Shown here piece by piece: positions 1 to 7,574 of a DNA stretch of 64,000 nucleotides (within the stretch, counting starts at the first letter, position 1; each line of letters opens with the position of its first letter). The notes beneath the pieces were generated by a model. It had not been told where the DNA came from, made no database searches, and was given only the letters and a program-made list of their open reading frames with translations. The stretch comes from Fictibacillus aquaticus (GTDB lineage Bacteria > Bacillota > Bacilli > Bacillales > Fictibacillaceae): positions 186,001-250,000 of the forward strand of contig NZ_NOII01000011.1 of assembly GCF_002245695.1 (NCBI RefSeq), written 5' to 3'. The position numbers and the translations under genes are program-made.

Positions 1-647
1 CGCCTGCCTTCTTCTGGAATGGATGAATCTTTATTGGATTTGATGGAGTGCTTGGCAACGTCCAGTTCAAATTTTAAATCGCTCATGTCGTCGGAAAGGA
101 CATGATATAAATCCTTCTCGATGGTCTCAGTCAATTCCTCTAATGTACGGCTTGTTTCTACAAGTGACTGGCTCATTTCGCGGCTCTTTTTCGGGCTGCT
201 GGACAAAAACACGTATTTTTCAGCAAGTTCAACCGCTGAATCAAGATGGGTGAAATAAAATCGTTCCGCCTTGTAAAACCGCTTTGGCTCTCTTTTTGTG
301 AGATTGTGTATTTTCCGGGCGATGCGCACGAGTTCAATTCTCCGCTTCAATGACCATATGTCCTTGATGGAAAAAAGCGCTTTTTGCAGCCGGAAAATCT
401 TTGGCTTAGCTTCACGCAGGTTTTTCTGGATATAAAGATACTCACTGCGTGTAAGGTGATGCTTTTTCAGAAACTGGTGCTTCATATAAACTGAAGCCCC
501 TGTATAAACAGCTGCACCGCCGCCTGTGGCGATTGCCGATGATAACAAAAAGGTTTGGTCAAAAGCGAAAAAACTGACGAGCCAGACGGTGACCGAACTT
601 GGAACAGCAAGCCCCGTCCGTGCGGCAAATGCCAGAAATCCGTTCAT
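1..647 (-). CDS. xpaC: XpaC family protein, 3' end outside window
   Basis: The minus strand reads open from an ATG at 647 to the left edge, about 215 codons, so the C-terminus is missing. An AGGAG ribosome site lies nine bases upstream. The N-terminus (MNGFLAFAARTGLAVP) leads into hydrophobic segments, followed by a charged helical region rich in Lys and Glu. This matches the XpaC family, called 5-bromo-4-chloroindolyl phosphate hydrolysis protein in Bacillus. In B. subtilis xpaC is followed by a TelA-like gene, which here would lie beyond the edge. The true cellular role of the family is not established. Recognition is from sequence memory. Confidence 0.8.
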   Translation of the reverse strand, partial: MNGFLAFAARTGLAVPSSVTVWLVSFFAFDQTFLLSSAIATGGGAAVYTGASVYMKHQFLKKHHLTRSEYLYIQKNLREAKPKIFRLQKALFSIKDIWSLKRRIELVRIARKIHNLTKREPKRFYKAERFYFTHLDSAVELAEKYVFLSSSPKKSREMSQSLVETSRTLEELTETIEKDLYHVLSDDMSDLKFELDVAKHSIKSNKDSSIPEEGR

Positions 648-653
648 AGCTAT

Positions 654-936
654 CGACTCCTGTCTTCAACTCTTTGATTACTATACGAAAAAAAAACGTT
701 CAGGGTTTCGTCATCATATTAAAAGAGCTTGTTTATTTTACTAGTTTTACCATAACCCATCTGCTGCATAACTTCCATTGACCCGCATATGTAATGTGCT
801 CTAAGACTTCAGGCGTATATTTTATGTAAAAATCCGCTCTTGTAATGGGACATTTATTCATACACCCTGTCCCATCACTGCATAAAATAGAGGGTAATAC
901 CAAATGGCATATTTGTATTACACATCGACCGTTTTT
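654..936. other. Intergenic stretch with no convincing gene
   Basis: This lies between the divergent xpaC and repeat-protein genes. A TATAGT hexamer just upstream of xpaC on the minus strand could be its -10 box. The minus strand has an open frame of 42 codons from an ATG at 861 to 733, with only a weak ribosome site and no recognisable family, so I do not call it. Confidence 0.4.
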
Positions 937-950
937 AAGGAGTGTCACAT

Positions 951-1376
951 ATGTCTTGGAATAAGCATAAAAAATGCGAGAGCTCTTGGCACTGCAAGCC
1001 TGAAAGTTCTTCTTGCCATTGCAAGCACGAAAGCTCCTGGCACTGGAAGCACGAGAGCTCATCTTGCCATTGCAAGCACGAAAGCTCTTCCCTCCCTTGC
1101 TGGTGCAAACACGAAAGTTCTTCAAAGCATGAGAGCTCATGCCACTGCAAACACGAAAGCCCACAATGGAAACCGGAAAGTCCGCAATGGAAGCCCGAAA
1201 GCCCGCAATGGAAACCGGAAAGCTCTTGCCATCATAAGCACGAAAGCTCTTCTAGTTCTTCTAGTTCTTCTAGTTCATCAAGTTCTTCCAGCTCATCCAG
1301 TTCTTCTGGCGATTGCTGGAACTTCAAGAAAAAGAAGAAAAAGAAAAAGAAGCAGCACGAAAGCTCTAGCTGGTAA
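951..1376 (+). CDS. Low-complexity Cys/His/Ser/Lys repeat protein, coat-like
   Basis: A 141-residue protein starts at ATG 951; AAGGAG at 937-942 is eight bases upstream, which decides against the GTG at 942. Almost the whole chain is repeats: CHCKHESS-type units carrying 12 Cys and many His, then three PQWKPES units, a run of about 21 Ser, a run of nine Lys, and a final HESSSW. There is no signal peptide or membrane segment. Such compositions occur in spore coat or exosporium proteins and in metal-binding proteins, but I recognise no family, so both roles are inference. The gene stands alone with its own terminator. The repeats keep other frames open artificially. Confidence 0.7.
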   Translation: MSWNKHKKCESSWHCKPESSSCHCKHESSWHWKHESSSCHCKHESSSLPCWCKHESSSKHESSCHCKHESPQWKPESPQWKPESPQWKPESSCHHKHESSSSSSSSSSSSSSSSSSSSSGDCWNFKKKKKKKKKQHESSSW

Positions 1377-1395
1377 TCACCGCATGCTGAAATAT

Positions 1396-1426
1396 AAGAC
1401 CCCTTTTCTTTTGAGAAGGGGTCTTT
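1396..1426 (+). terminator. Intrinsic terminator of the repeat-protein gene
   Basis: AAGACCCCTTTTC and GAGAAGGGGTCTTT form a stem of about 12 pairs with a short T-rich loop, 20 bases after the stop codon. The arms allow termination on both strands, so it may also serve the lipoprotein gene ending at 1430. Confidence 0.8.
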
Positions 1427-1429
1427 GGC

Positions 1430-1840
1430 TTAATCTCCGTTGTAATACTTGCAGCTATAAACAGATCCTGATTCTGTGTAAAGAAGCTCCGAATTGGCTT
1501 TCCCAGAAATTTTTGTACCTACCGGAAGTTTAGACGCATACACATCGACGTTTTTATCAAAGCTTCCATTAAAGGTCTGCTGAATTTTATAGTCGTTAAA
1601 CTCTAGACCGTCCTGCTTCCCTTCTTTCTCATATGTACATATCATTGGACCGCTCACATCAATAATAAAATCCTTCTTGTCTTTTTGCATTTCCTTCGCT
1701 GCTGCCAGCGCTTGTTCTTTTCCTTTTTCGTACATCTTATTTAACTGTCTCGCCCCCTGTACTTTAGGATCTAATTCTTCTTTACTGCAGCCGCCCATTA
1801 GCAGTGCGCCTCCGACTATAAGAGCATATATGATTTTCAT
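1430..1840 (-). CDS. Putative lipoprotein of unknown function
   Basis: The 136-residue product begins with a lipoprotein signal peptide (MKIIYALIVGGALLMGGCSKEE); the lipobox LMGGC places the lipidated Cys at residue 18. The mature part is charged, with a Lys/Glu-rich helix and then a beta-type region containing two Cys (PMICTYEKEG and YSCKYYNGD). I recognise no family. Its ATG overlaps the TGA of the upstream methyltransferase gene by four bases, so the two are probably translationally coupled, but nothing else links their functions. Confidence 0.7.
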   Translation of the reverse strand: MKIIYALIVGGALLMGGCSKEELDPKVQGARQLNKMYEKGKEQALAAAKEMQKDKKDFIIDVSGPMICTYEKEGKQDGLEFNDYKIQQTFNGSFDKNVDVYASKLPVGTKISGKANSELLYTESGSVYSCKYYNGD

Positions 1841-2625
1841 TTTGATACAAACAGGCCGGTCGATTTTGTAATCATGATATAGCCTCCCCCTTCAACCATT
1901 TTTTGCTGAAGGAATCGTTCAAACGCGTTTACTTTTTCTCCGATCAGCTTTTCCTTCGCTTCTGTATGCGTAGAGCGCAGATAATCTATAACAGCTCGCA
2001 AATCCGTGATTTTCAAGTCACCCGGAAAAGTTTTTAAATCGACGTTGTTAAAATGTGACAAAAGCTGCTTCTCACCGTTTTCGAGACCAAACACCTTGGC
2101 ATGATCATATGCTGATGCGTAATGGATGGTGTCATCAAACTCCTGCAGCAGCATGCCAAATTCCTTCAAATGAGAAGTGCCTATCGTTGAACTGTAGAAA
2201 ATGCCTCCGTCCTTTAACACCCGGCGGACTTCACAGATTCCCTTACCGGGGTCCGGTACATGATAGAGCATATGATTAGCGATCACCACGTCAAAGCTGT
2301 CCGTCTTATACGGAATGTTTTCAATATTAATCTGCTGAAAATGAAAATTCGGCAAATCCTGAAGGCTGCTCTTGGCATCAGCCAGCATGCCTTCCGAATA
2401 ATCGGAAAGTGTAATCTCACAGCTGTCTGGCAAGCGATGCTTGTTCTTAACCCAAAATGCTCCGTTTCCGCAGCCAAGTTCCAAAATGCGGCTTCCTGGC
2501 TTAAAAGAATATTGATCAAACAGCCACAAGTGCCAGTCTTCTTTATTTGTGCTGTATTTTTGATGAATGTTAATACGTATATCAAGATTTTCCGACGTTT
2601 TATATTGGTCTTTTACATTATTCAT
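1837..2625 (-). CDS. Class I SAM-dependent methyltransferase
   Basis: The 262-residue protein carries the class I methyltransferase motifs: motif I ILELGCGNG near residue 48 for SAM binding, an acidic LSDYS after strand 2, and FDVVIANHMLYHV near residue 110 as motif post-II. The C-terminal part is divergent, so the substrate is unknown. The ribosome site AGGAGGG sits nine bases before ATG 2625. It is the first gene of a two-gene unit with the lipoprotein at 1430-1840. Confidence 0.8.
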   Translation of the reverse strand: MNNVKDQYKTSENLDIRINIHQKYSTNKEDWHLWLFDQYSFKPGSRILELGCGNGAFWVKNKHRLPDSCEITLSDYSEGMLADAKSSLQDLPNFHFQQINIENIPYKTDSFDVVIANHMLYHVPDPGKGICEVRRVLKDGGIFYSSTIGTSHLKEFGMLLQEFDDTIHYASAYDHAKVFGLENGEKQLLSHFNNVDLKTFPGDLKITDLRAVIDYLRSTHTEAKEKLIGEKVNAFERFLQQKMVEGGGYIMITKSTGLFVSK

Positions 2626-2693
2626 AGAAATTCCCTCCTGTTTATAAAATTAGATTAATAGAGGATAATTCCTTTTATTGGAACAAAAATAAA

Positions 2694-2719
2694 ACCCAGA
2701 ACGCATAAGCATCCTGGGT
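2694..2719 (-). terminator. Intrinsic terminator of the acyltransferase gene
   Basis: On the minus strand ACCCAG...CTGGGT forms a hairpin with an inner GC pair, followed by TTTTATTTTTGTT. It lies just after the stop of the gene at 2725-4656. Confidence 0.7.
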
Positions 2720-2724
2720 CAGAT

Positions 2725-4656
2725 TTAATTCGTCACTTCTATTAATTCCTTGATAATCAGGTCTGTGAAAGCTTTTGCCCCTGTTTTTGTCAGGTGAACG
2801 CCGTCGCCGCCGAAGTATTCAGCGTGCGAGGCACTGGCTCCATACCAATCAACAAGTGTCACATTATCGCGCTCTGCTGCTGTTTCGCTGAGCACTTCGT
2901 TAACGACCGTCTGCCATGGCCGCGGAACGCGTACGTTTACGAGGACAACTTCTCTCTTCTCACCGATTAGATCAAGCAGCTCCTCCAACTGCTCTTTGTC
3001 AAAGGGACCGTTCGTTCCAAGTTCGATGACAACATAATCGCCGAGCTGGCCCGAGCTTTTTAGCTGCTGAAAAATGCTGTGGGCATCCTCCATCTGCCTG
3101 CCGACTTTTCCATCCGCTTTCAGACGCGGAAACTCAACTTCAAGATAAGCAGCGGCCGAAATCATGACTGAGTCGCCGATTACTGTAATCTTCGCATCCT
3201 TATTTACCTCTTTTGCCGGCTCAGCAGGCTTTGGAGGTGTTGGAGGCTTTGAAGCAGGCGCTCGCTCTTCAGGTCTGTCTTTATCACGTGACTCTTTAGG
3301 AGGAACAGGCTTTACTTCTTCTGGCTCCTTCGGCTTATCTGCCGGCACTTCTTTTTCCTTTATTGGACCAATCAACGGCAATGACACTTCATTGATTGGA
3401 TTGGACGCTTTTACAATCCGGTCAGAAACCACTCCTAGTGTAGAGATGACACAGAGCATAAGGATAATTCCGCTGACCGTGACAAACTTACTGTAATAGC
3501 CGACCTTGCCTTGCCATTCGCCGCGTCTGACCATATGCCACGTTTTTGTGATCGCTCCATGACGGATCGGCATTTCGATAAACGCGTAGGATAACGCTGC
3601 AAGCAGAAGGATAAGTGTCAGCTGGAAAGTGATCAGCAAAGGATTAGGCCCTTCAACGTTTACTTTTGGCGTTGTCAGCGCGATGACTGGATAATGCCAA
3701 AGATAAATGCCGTATGAACGCAGTCCGAGCCATTTCAGCGGCTGAAGACTGAGCACTTTATTCAATGTGCTGGACGGATGAGCAACGGCTCCGACTAGCA
3801 GAGCTGAGGCAACTGATAAGATGACCATCCCGCCTTGGTATAAAAAGTCCTGATACTGATTCGTCTGCCAGATCATAAACAATATGACGAGCAGTGCAGC
3901 AGTTCCTGTCAGATCCATTGAAATACGTGCAGAAGCTGGCGCGCTCTGTGACAGCTTTCGGCTCGGCCATATCATAGCGAGAGCTGCTCCTATTAAGAGT
4001 GAGAACGCTCGTGTGTCTGTTCCGTAATAGATTCTGCTCGGGTCTGCTCCCGGCTCATACATGGCAGCCATCGCAAGCGCTGATACGATGGCGAGCATCA
4101 GTGTATATGAGAATACTAGCTTTTTAGGCAGCTTTAATAAAAGGCCGATAAACAATGGCCATATAATATAAAATTGTTCTTCAACCGCTAATGACCAGAA
4201 ATGAGTCAGAAGCGATGTAACACCGAAACTTTCAAAGTAAGACAAATCTTGAAACACATAATACCAGTTGCTTATATAAAAAATGGCAGCAAGCGCATCT
4301 TCACAAAGCTTAGTAAGCAGTTCCTGTTTGAACAATGTCACCCACGACATGACGACAAGAAGCATCGTAAACATTCCGGGCAGGAGTCTGCGAGCGCGTC
4401 TGATCCAAAAGTTTTTTAAGTCAATTTTACCATTATTGTTATATTCCGATATTAATAGGTCTGTAATTAAATAGCCTGAGAGAACGAAAAATACCGTTAC
4501 TCCGAGAAGTCCGCCGGATGCCCACTGAAAGTTCAGGTGGTAGGCGATGACTGCAAGTACAGCTATGGCTCTTATTCCATCTAGTCCAGTTATGTATCGG
4601 GGCTTCTCTGCTGTGTTCTGCAGGCTTTCTTTCTTTATAGCCCTTTTTTGTTTCAT
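2725..4656 (-). CDS. Membrane acyltransferase with C-terminal SGNH domain (OatA/YrhL type)
   Basis: This 643-residue protein has an N-terminal acyltransferase-3 domain (residues about 20-370; motifs GLDGIRAIAVLAVIAYH and FFVLSGYLI) with roughly ten membrane helices. A Pro/Lys/Glu-rich linker follows, then an SGNH esterase-like domain facing outside. That domain shows GDSVM (catalytic Ser), GTNG and DGVHL (Asp-His). The layout is that of OatA and B. subtilis YrhL, which O-acetylate cell-wall polymers. Acetylation of peptidoglycan is therefore likely, though a teichoic acid or other glycan cannot be excluded. AAAGGA precedes ATG 4656, and the gene is monocistronic with its own terminator. Confidence 0.85.
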   Translation of the reverse strand: MKQKRAIKKESLQNTAEKPRYITGLDGIRAIAVLAVIAYHLNFQWASGGLLGVTVFFVLSGYLITDLLISEYNNNGKIDLKNFWIRRARRLLPGMFTMLLVVMSWVTLFKQELLTKLCEDALAAIFYISNWYYVFQDLSYFESFGVTSLLTHFWSLAVEEQFYIIWPLFIGLLLKLPKKLVFSYTLMLAIVSALAMAAMYEPGADPSRIYYGTDTRAFSLLIGAALAMIWPSRKLSQSAPASARISMDLTGTAALLVILFMIWQTNQYQDFLYQGGMVILSVASALLVGAVAHPSSTLNKVLSLQPLKWLGLRSYGIYLWHYPVIALTTPKVNVEGPNPLLITFQLTLILLLAALSYAFIEMPIRHGAITKTWHMVRRGEWQGKVGYYSKFVTVSGIILMLCVISTLGVVSDRIVKASNPINEVSLPLIGPIKEKEVPADKPKEPEEVKPVPPKESRDKDRPEERAPASKPPTPPKPAEPAKEVNKDAKITVIGDSVMISAAAYLEVEFPRLKADGKVGRQMEDAHSIFQQLKSSGQLGDYVVIELGTNGPFDKEQLEELLDLIGEKREVVLVNVRVPRPWQTVVNEVLSETAAERDNVTLVDWYGASASHAEYFGGDGVHLTKTGAKAFTDLIIKELIEVTN

Positions 4657-4855
4657 AGCTGCATTCCTTTCTTTATTTCATTCTCTTATGTTACCAAAAT
4701 TTCAAGTGAAAAAGCAGTACCTGAACGACTATTTTTGTCCAGATAATGTCCATTTTTTTATACCCGTTAAAGTGTATGCATAAATCTCCGTAAAGGTATC
4801 TTTTTTATTTAATAGAATTAGTAATGTAATAAATAAAATATGCCGGAGGGTTACG

Positions 4856-5296
4856 ATGAATAAAACGGAACTGGAGATTCATGAACAGCATTTAGATGAG
4901 ATCACGGCAGCGTTTGAAAACGAGCCTTACGCCAAGTTTCTCGGCATGAAACTGGCAGCACTTGGTCCGGGTACAGCAGCTGCTGAAATTGAAGTAAAGG
5001 AGCATATGCTTAATTCACACGGCACCGCTCATGGCGCAGTCATTTTTGCTCTTGCCGATTACGCTTTTGCTGCTGCATGCAACTCGTACGGCCGCACATC
5101 TGTCGGCCTGAACACGACGGTCAACTTTATGTCACCTGGCAAATGCGGTTCTGTACTGCGTGCCATTGCTGTAGAAGAGAAACGGAACTACCGCACAGCG
5201 TGGTACAAAATCCGTGTCGAAAGCGACGGGGAGCTCGTAGCCTCCATGGAAGCGTTATGCTACCGCAAGGATCAATATTTTGTTGAGCAAAAATAG
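4856..5296 (+). CDS. PaaI-type hotdog-fold thioesterase
   Basis: The 146-residue product has the hotdog thioesterase signature HGTAHGAVIFALADYAFAAACN (residues about 55-76), with the Asp used in PaaI-like acyl-CoA thioesterases, and a following beta sheet (VGLNTTVNFMSPG). Members hydrolyse phenylacetyl-CoA or other aromatic and medium-chain acyl-CoAs; which one cannot be told here. CGGAGGG lies just upstream of ATG 4856. It is a single-gene unit between divergent and convergent neighbours. Confidence 0.85.
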   Translation: MNKTELEIHEQHLDEITAAFENEPYAKFLGMKLAALGPGTAAAEIEVKEHMLNSHGTAHGAVIFALADYAFAAACNSYGRTSVGLNTTVNFMSPGKCGSVLRAIAVEEKRNYRTAWYKIRVESDGELVASMEALCYRKDQYFVEQK

Positions 5297-5301
5297 GGAA
5301 A

Positions 5302-5332
5302 GGAGCTGGCACTGGGCGCCAGCCCCTTTTTT
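5302..5332 (+). terminator. Intrinsic terminator after the thioesterase gene
   Basis: GCTGGC and GCCAGC form a GC-rich stem flanked by further pairs, followed by CCTTTTTT. It sits between two convergent genes and may work for both. Confidence 0.8.
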
Positions 5333-5339
5333 AGTTTAA

Positions 5340-5987
5340 TTATCGGTATCGTTTTGCACCTTCGTATTTGGGAGCCCAGTATGAGCTATCCATATCTGCA
5401 GTCGTAACACCATTTGATGAACCGCTGTGCATGAACTTACCATTTCCAATGTACACTCCAGCATGGCTAGGTCCGCCGCCATCAATATCATAATATACGA
5501 TATCCCCGACTGCCGGTGAGCTCACACTCGTTCCCGTGCCATACATTTCTTTCACTGTACGCGGCAGATCAATACCAGCCGCTTCGTCAAAAATGTAGTT
5601 TAGGTAACCGCTGCAGTCAAAGCCATCTGGGTCTTCCCCTCCCCATTCATAAGGAGTTCCTTCGTATTTCTTGGCTGTCTCAACCATTGCAGGCTTGCTG
5701 AAAACTCCAAGAGCTTTGTATGTTGAATTCCCTGTCTCTCCATCTGCTGTCAGCCCATGGTCACGCTGAAATTTCTTAACCGCGTCTGTTGTGTATGTGC
5801 CATAATATGTTGTCGTGTCACCGCTGTATGTAAAGTAGCCTTTTTGTTTTAAAATCTTCTGTAAATCCTCAACCTCTGCGTGCTGCATCTCCGGCTTCAG
5901 CTTCTGATCTCCAAGAGCCGCATGTCCTACCTCTGGTCTCATCGCTAAAAACCCTGCTATAACTAATCCTGCTGTTACCTTCTTCAA
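5340..5987 (-). CDS. Secreted NlpC/P60 endopeptidase with peptidoglycan-binding domain
   Basis: The 215-residue product has a signal peptide ending near VGHAA. A PG_binding_1 domain follows (residues about 35-95; LQKILKQKGYF, TDAVKKFQRDHGL), then an NlpC/P60 domain. The catalytic Cys is in DCSGY, the His in SHAGVYIG, and a third polar residue in FMHSG. Such enzymes cut gamma-D-Glu-diaminopimelate bonds in the cell wall during growth, separation or lysis. The start is a TTG at 5987 preceded by AGGAGAGG. It is divergent from the hydrolase gene at 6208, with a long GTAC hairpin in between. Confidence 0.88.
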   Translation of the reverse strand: MKKVTAGLVIAGFLAMRPEVGHAALGDQKLKPEMQHAEVEDLQKILKQKGYFTYSGDTTTYYGTYTTDAVKKFQRDHGLTADGETGNSTYKALGVFSKPAMVETAKKYEGTPYEWGGEDPDGFDCSGYLNYIFDEAAGIDLPRTVKEMYGTGTSVSSPAVGDIVYYDIDGGGPSHAGVYIGNGKFMHSGSSNGVTTADMDSSYWAPKYEGAKRYR

Positions 5988-6089
5988 ACAATCCTCTCCT
6001 CTGCTCTCTAAGATTCACCCGCTCATTCTATCAAGACAACATGACAGAAAAGTTACAGCAGGATAACAATTAATAAAGCGGGAAAAGAT

Positions 6090-6158
6090 GGGGGTACGGT
6101 ACCATTTCCTTCTACCTAGGTGATATCACCGGATGCGCTGAAATGGTACCGTACCCCC
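6090..6158. repeat. Long GTAC hairpin, copy 1 (69 bp)
   Basis: The arms GGGGGTACGGTACCATTT and AAATGGTACCGTACCCCC are perfectly complementary over 18 bases. An inner palindrome GGTGATATCACC lies in the loop region. This copy sits between two divergently transcribed genes, so it is not at a transcript end, and the flanks are A-rich rather than T-rich. See the finding on the family. Confidence 0.9.
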
Positions 6159-6207
6159 AAAAAAGTGTATGATATTCTCAAATACGTGTAAGAAAGAGGA
6201 AATGAAT

Positions 6208-7302
6208 ATGATAGTGGCATTGGCTGCAGCTGCCTTGATCGTACTGGCGGTTGTTCTGTTTTTTCGTTTTTTCCCGGCTTTTGGCTCCCGCACTTCTGGT
6301 GAGAAGCTGAAGGTGATGCAAAACCTGCCGAATTTTAATGGCAAGGTGTTTGAGAATCAGATTACAACGAACATGGACATGAACGCTTCTTCTATATTTT
6401 CTATGCTGAGAGATTATATGAAAGGCAATCCGCACAGGACGCCATCGAGCATGGTTCCTGTTGTTCCGTTTCAATTTGGACAGCCTCTAGGGGCCGAACA
6501 AGCTCGCGTAACTTGGATCGGACATTCAGCCTTTATATTAGAAATCGAAGGCAAGACTCTGCTTGTAGACCCAATGTTCGGCAGCGCCCCTACTCCTTTT
6601 CCGTGGTTTGGAAATAAGCGTTTCAGCAAAACACTGCCGTTTGACATCGACAGTATACCTGAGGTGGATGCCATTATTTTTTCACATGACCATTACGACC
6701 ACCTGGACTATGACTCCTTTAAAAAGCTGAAAAATAAAGCACGCCGTATTTTCGTACCGCTCGGTGTGAGCGGCCATCTAGAACGGTGGGGGGCTGATCC
6801 GTCAAAGATCAGCGAGCATTACTGGTACGATGAAATTGAGTTTGAAGGACTTAAGCTAGTCTGCGCACCTGCACGCCATTTCTCTGGACGCAGTCTTACT
6901 GACCGCAATTCAACACTATGGTGCTCGTGGTCGTTTATCGGCCGTTACAATAAAGTCTTTTACAGCGGTGACAGCGGATATGGCCCTCATTTTAAAGAGA
7001 TCGGCGAAAAGTACGGTCCCTTCGACCTGACCCTGATGGAATGCGGACAATACGATGAACGCTGGGCGGCCATTCATATGCTGCCGGAGGAAACGGTTCA
7101 GGCTCATATTGATGTTAAAGGACGCACATTAATTCCAGTGCACTGGGCAGCTTTTACCCTGTCTTTTCATGACTGGAATGATCCTGCGGAACGCGCTCAT
7201 AAAGAAGCGAAAAAACACGGCGTCTCTATCACGCTCCCAAGAATAGGAGAAAGCGTGACGGTTAGAGATGAGGTCTTCCCTGTTGAAAAATGGTGGCATT
7301 AA
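6208..7302 (+). CDS. Membrane-anchored metallo-beta-lactamase-fold hydrolase (NAPE-PLD/RomA-like)
   Basis: A single N-terminal membrane helix (MIVALAAAALIVLAVVLFF) is followed by a metallo-beta-lactamase fold. The metal motif SHDHYDHLD is at about residue 155, with further ligands in APARHFSG, YSGDSGYG and IPVHWAAF. The spacing resembles the NAPE-PLD/RomA branch, whose bacterial substrates are mostly unknown. AAAGAGGA at 6193-6200 fits the ATG at 6208 (seven bases) better than the ATG at 6202 or the upstream open frame. The protein is 364 residues long and monocistronic. Confidence 0.82.
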   Translation: MIVALAAAALIVLAVVLFFRFFPAFGSRTSGEKLKVMQNLPNFNGKVFENQITTNMDMNASSIFSMLRDYMKGNPHRTPSSMVPVVPFQFGQPLGAEQARVTWIGHSAFILEIEGKTLLVDPMFGSAPTPFPWFGNKRFSKTLPFDIDSIPEVDAIIFSHDHYDHLDYDSFKKLKNKARRIFVPLGVSGHLERWGADPSKISEHYWYDEIEFEGLKLVCAPARHFSGRSLTDRNSTLWCSWSFIGRYNKVFYSGDSGYGPHFKEIGEKYGPFDLTLMECGQYDERWAAIHMLPEETVQAHIDVKGRTLIPVHWAAFTLSFHDWNDPAERAHKEAKKHGVSITLPRIGESVTVRDEVFPVEKWWH

Positions 7303-7312
7303 AAAACGGACT

Positions 7313-7347
7313 AAAGCATCCCCTTCAATGACGATGGGATGCTTTTT
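7313..7347 (+). terminator. Intrinsic terminator
   Basis: AAAGCATCCC and GGGATGCTTTTT form a ten-pair stem with a 13-base loop and T-run, 10 bases after the hydrolase stop. Confidence 0.85.
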
Positions 7348-7506
7348 CATTTCATTAACCAAGCTTTAAGAAGACTCCCAGTGCCAAAAGTCACTTTCTC
7401 TTCCCCTTATATAGGTCCTTTAAAGGATGGTGTTTTCCATAATATAGTATTTATTACGCATCTTTTGTAATTAACTGTATTTTCAATTAACTTTACCTTT
7501 GCTATC

Positions 7507-7524
7507 CTTTACAATCTTTGTAAG
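7507..7524. promoter_or_regulatory. Dyad upstream of the protease gene
   Basis: CTTTACAA and TTGTAAG form an imperfect inverted repeat about 50 bases before the protease start, in an AT-rich promoter region. It could be an operator; no regulator is named by the sequence. Confidence 0.3.
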
Positions 7525-7574
7525 TTAGGCAGATACATAGTTTAGCGAGTTTATTAAAAGAATGGAGTGATATT

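Noticed and set aside
733-1164. Minus-strand open frame of 143 codons opposite the repeat protein gene
   Set aside because: It is kept open by the tandem repeats on the other strand, has no ribosome site at its start and no family resemblance.
904-1533. Plus-strand open frame of 209 codons overlapping the repeat protein
   Set aside because: It is a shifted reading of the same repeats and runs through the terminator; the frame starting at 951 has the ribosome site.
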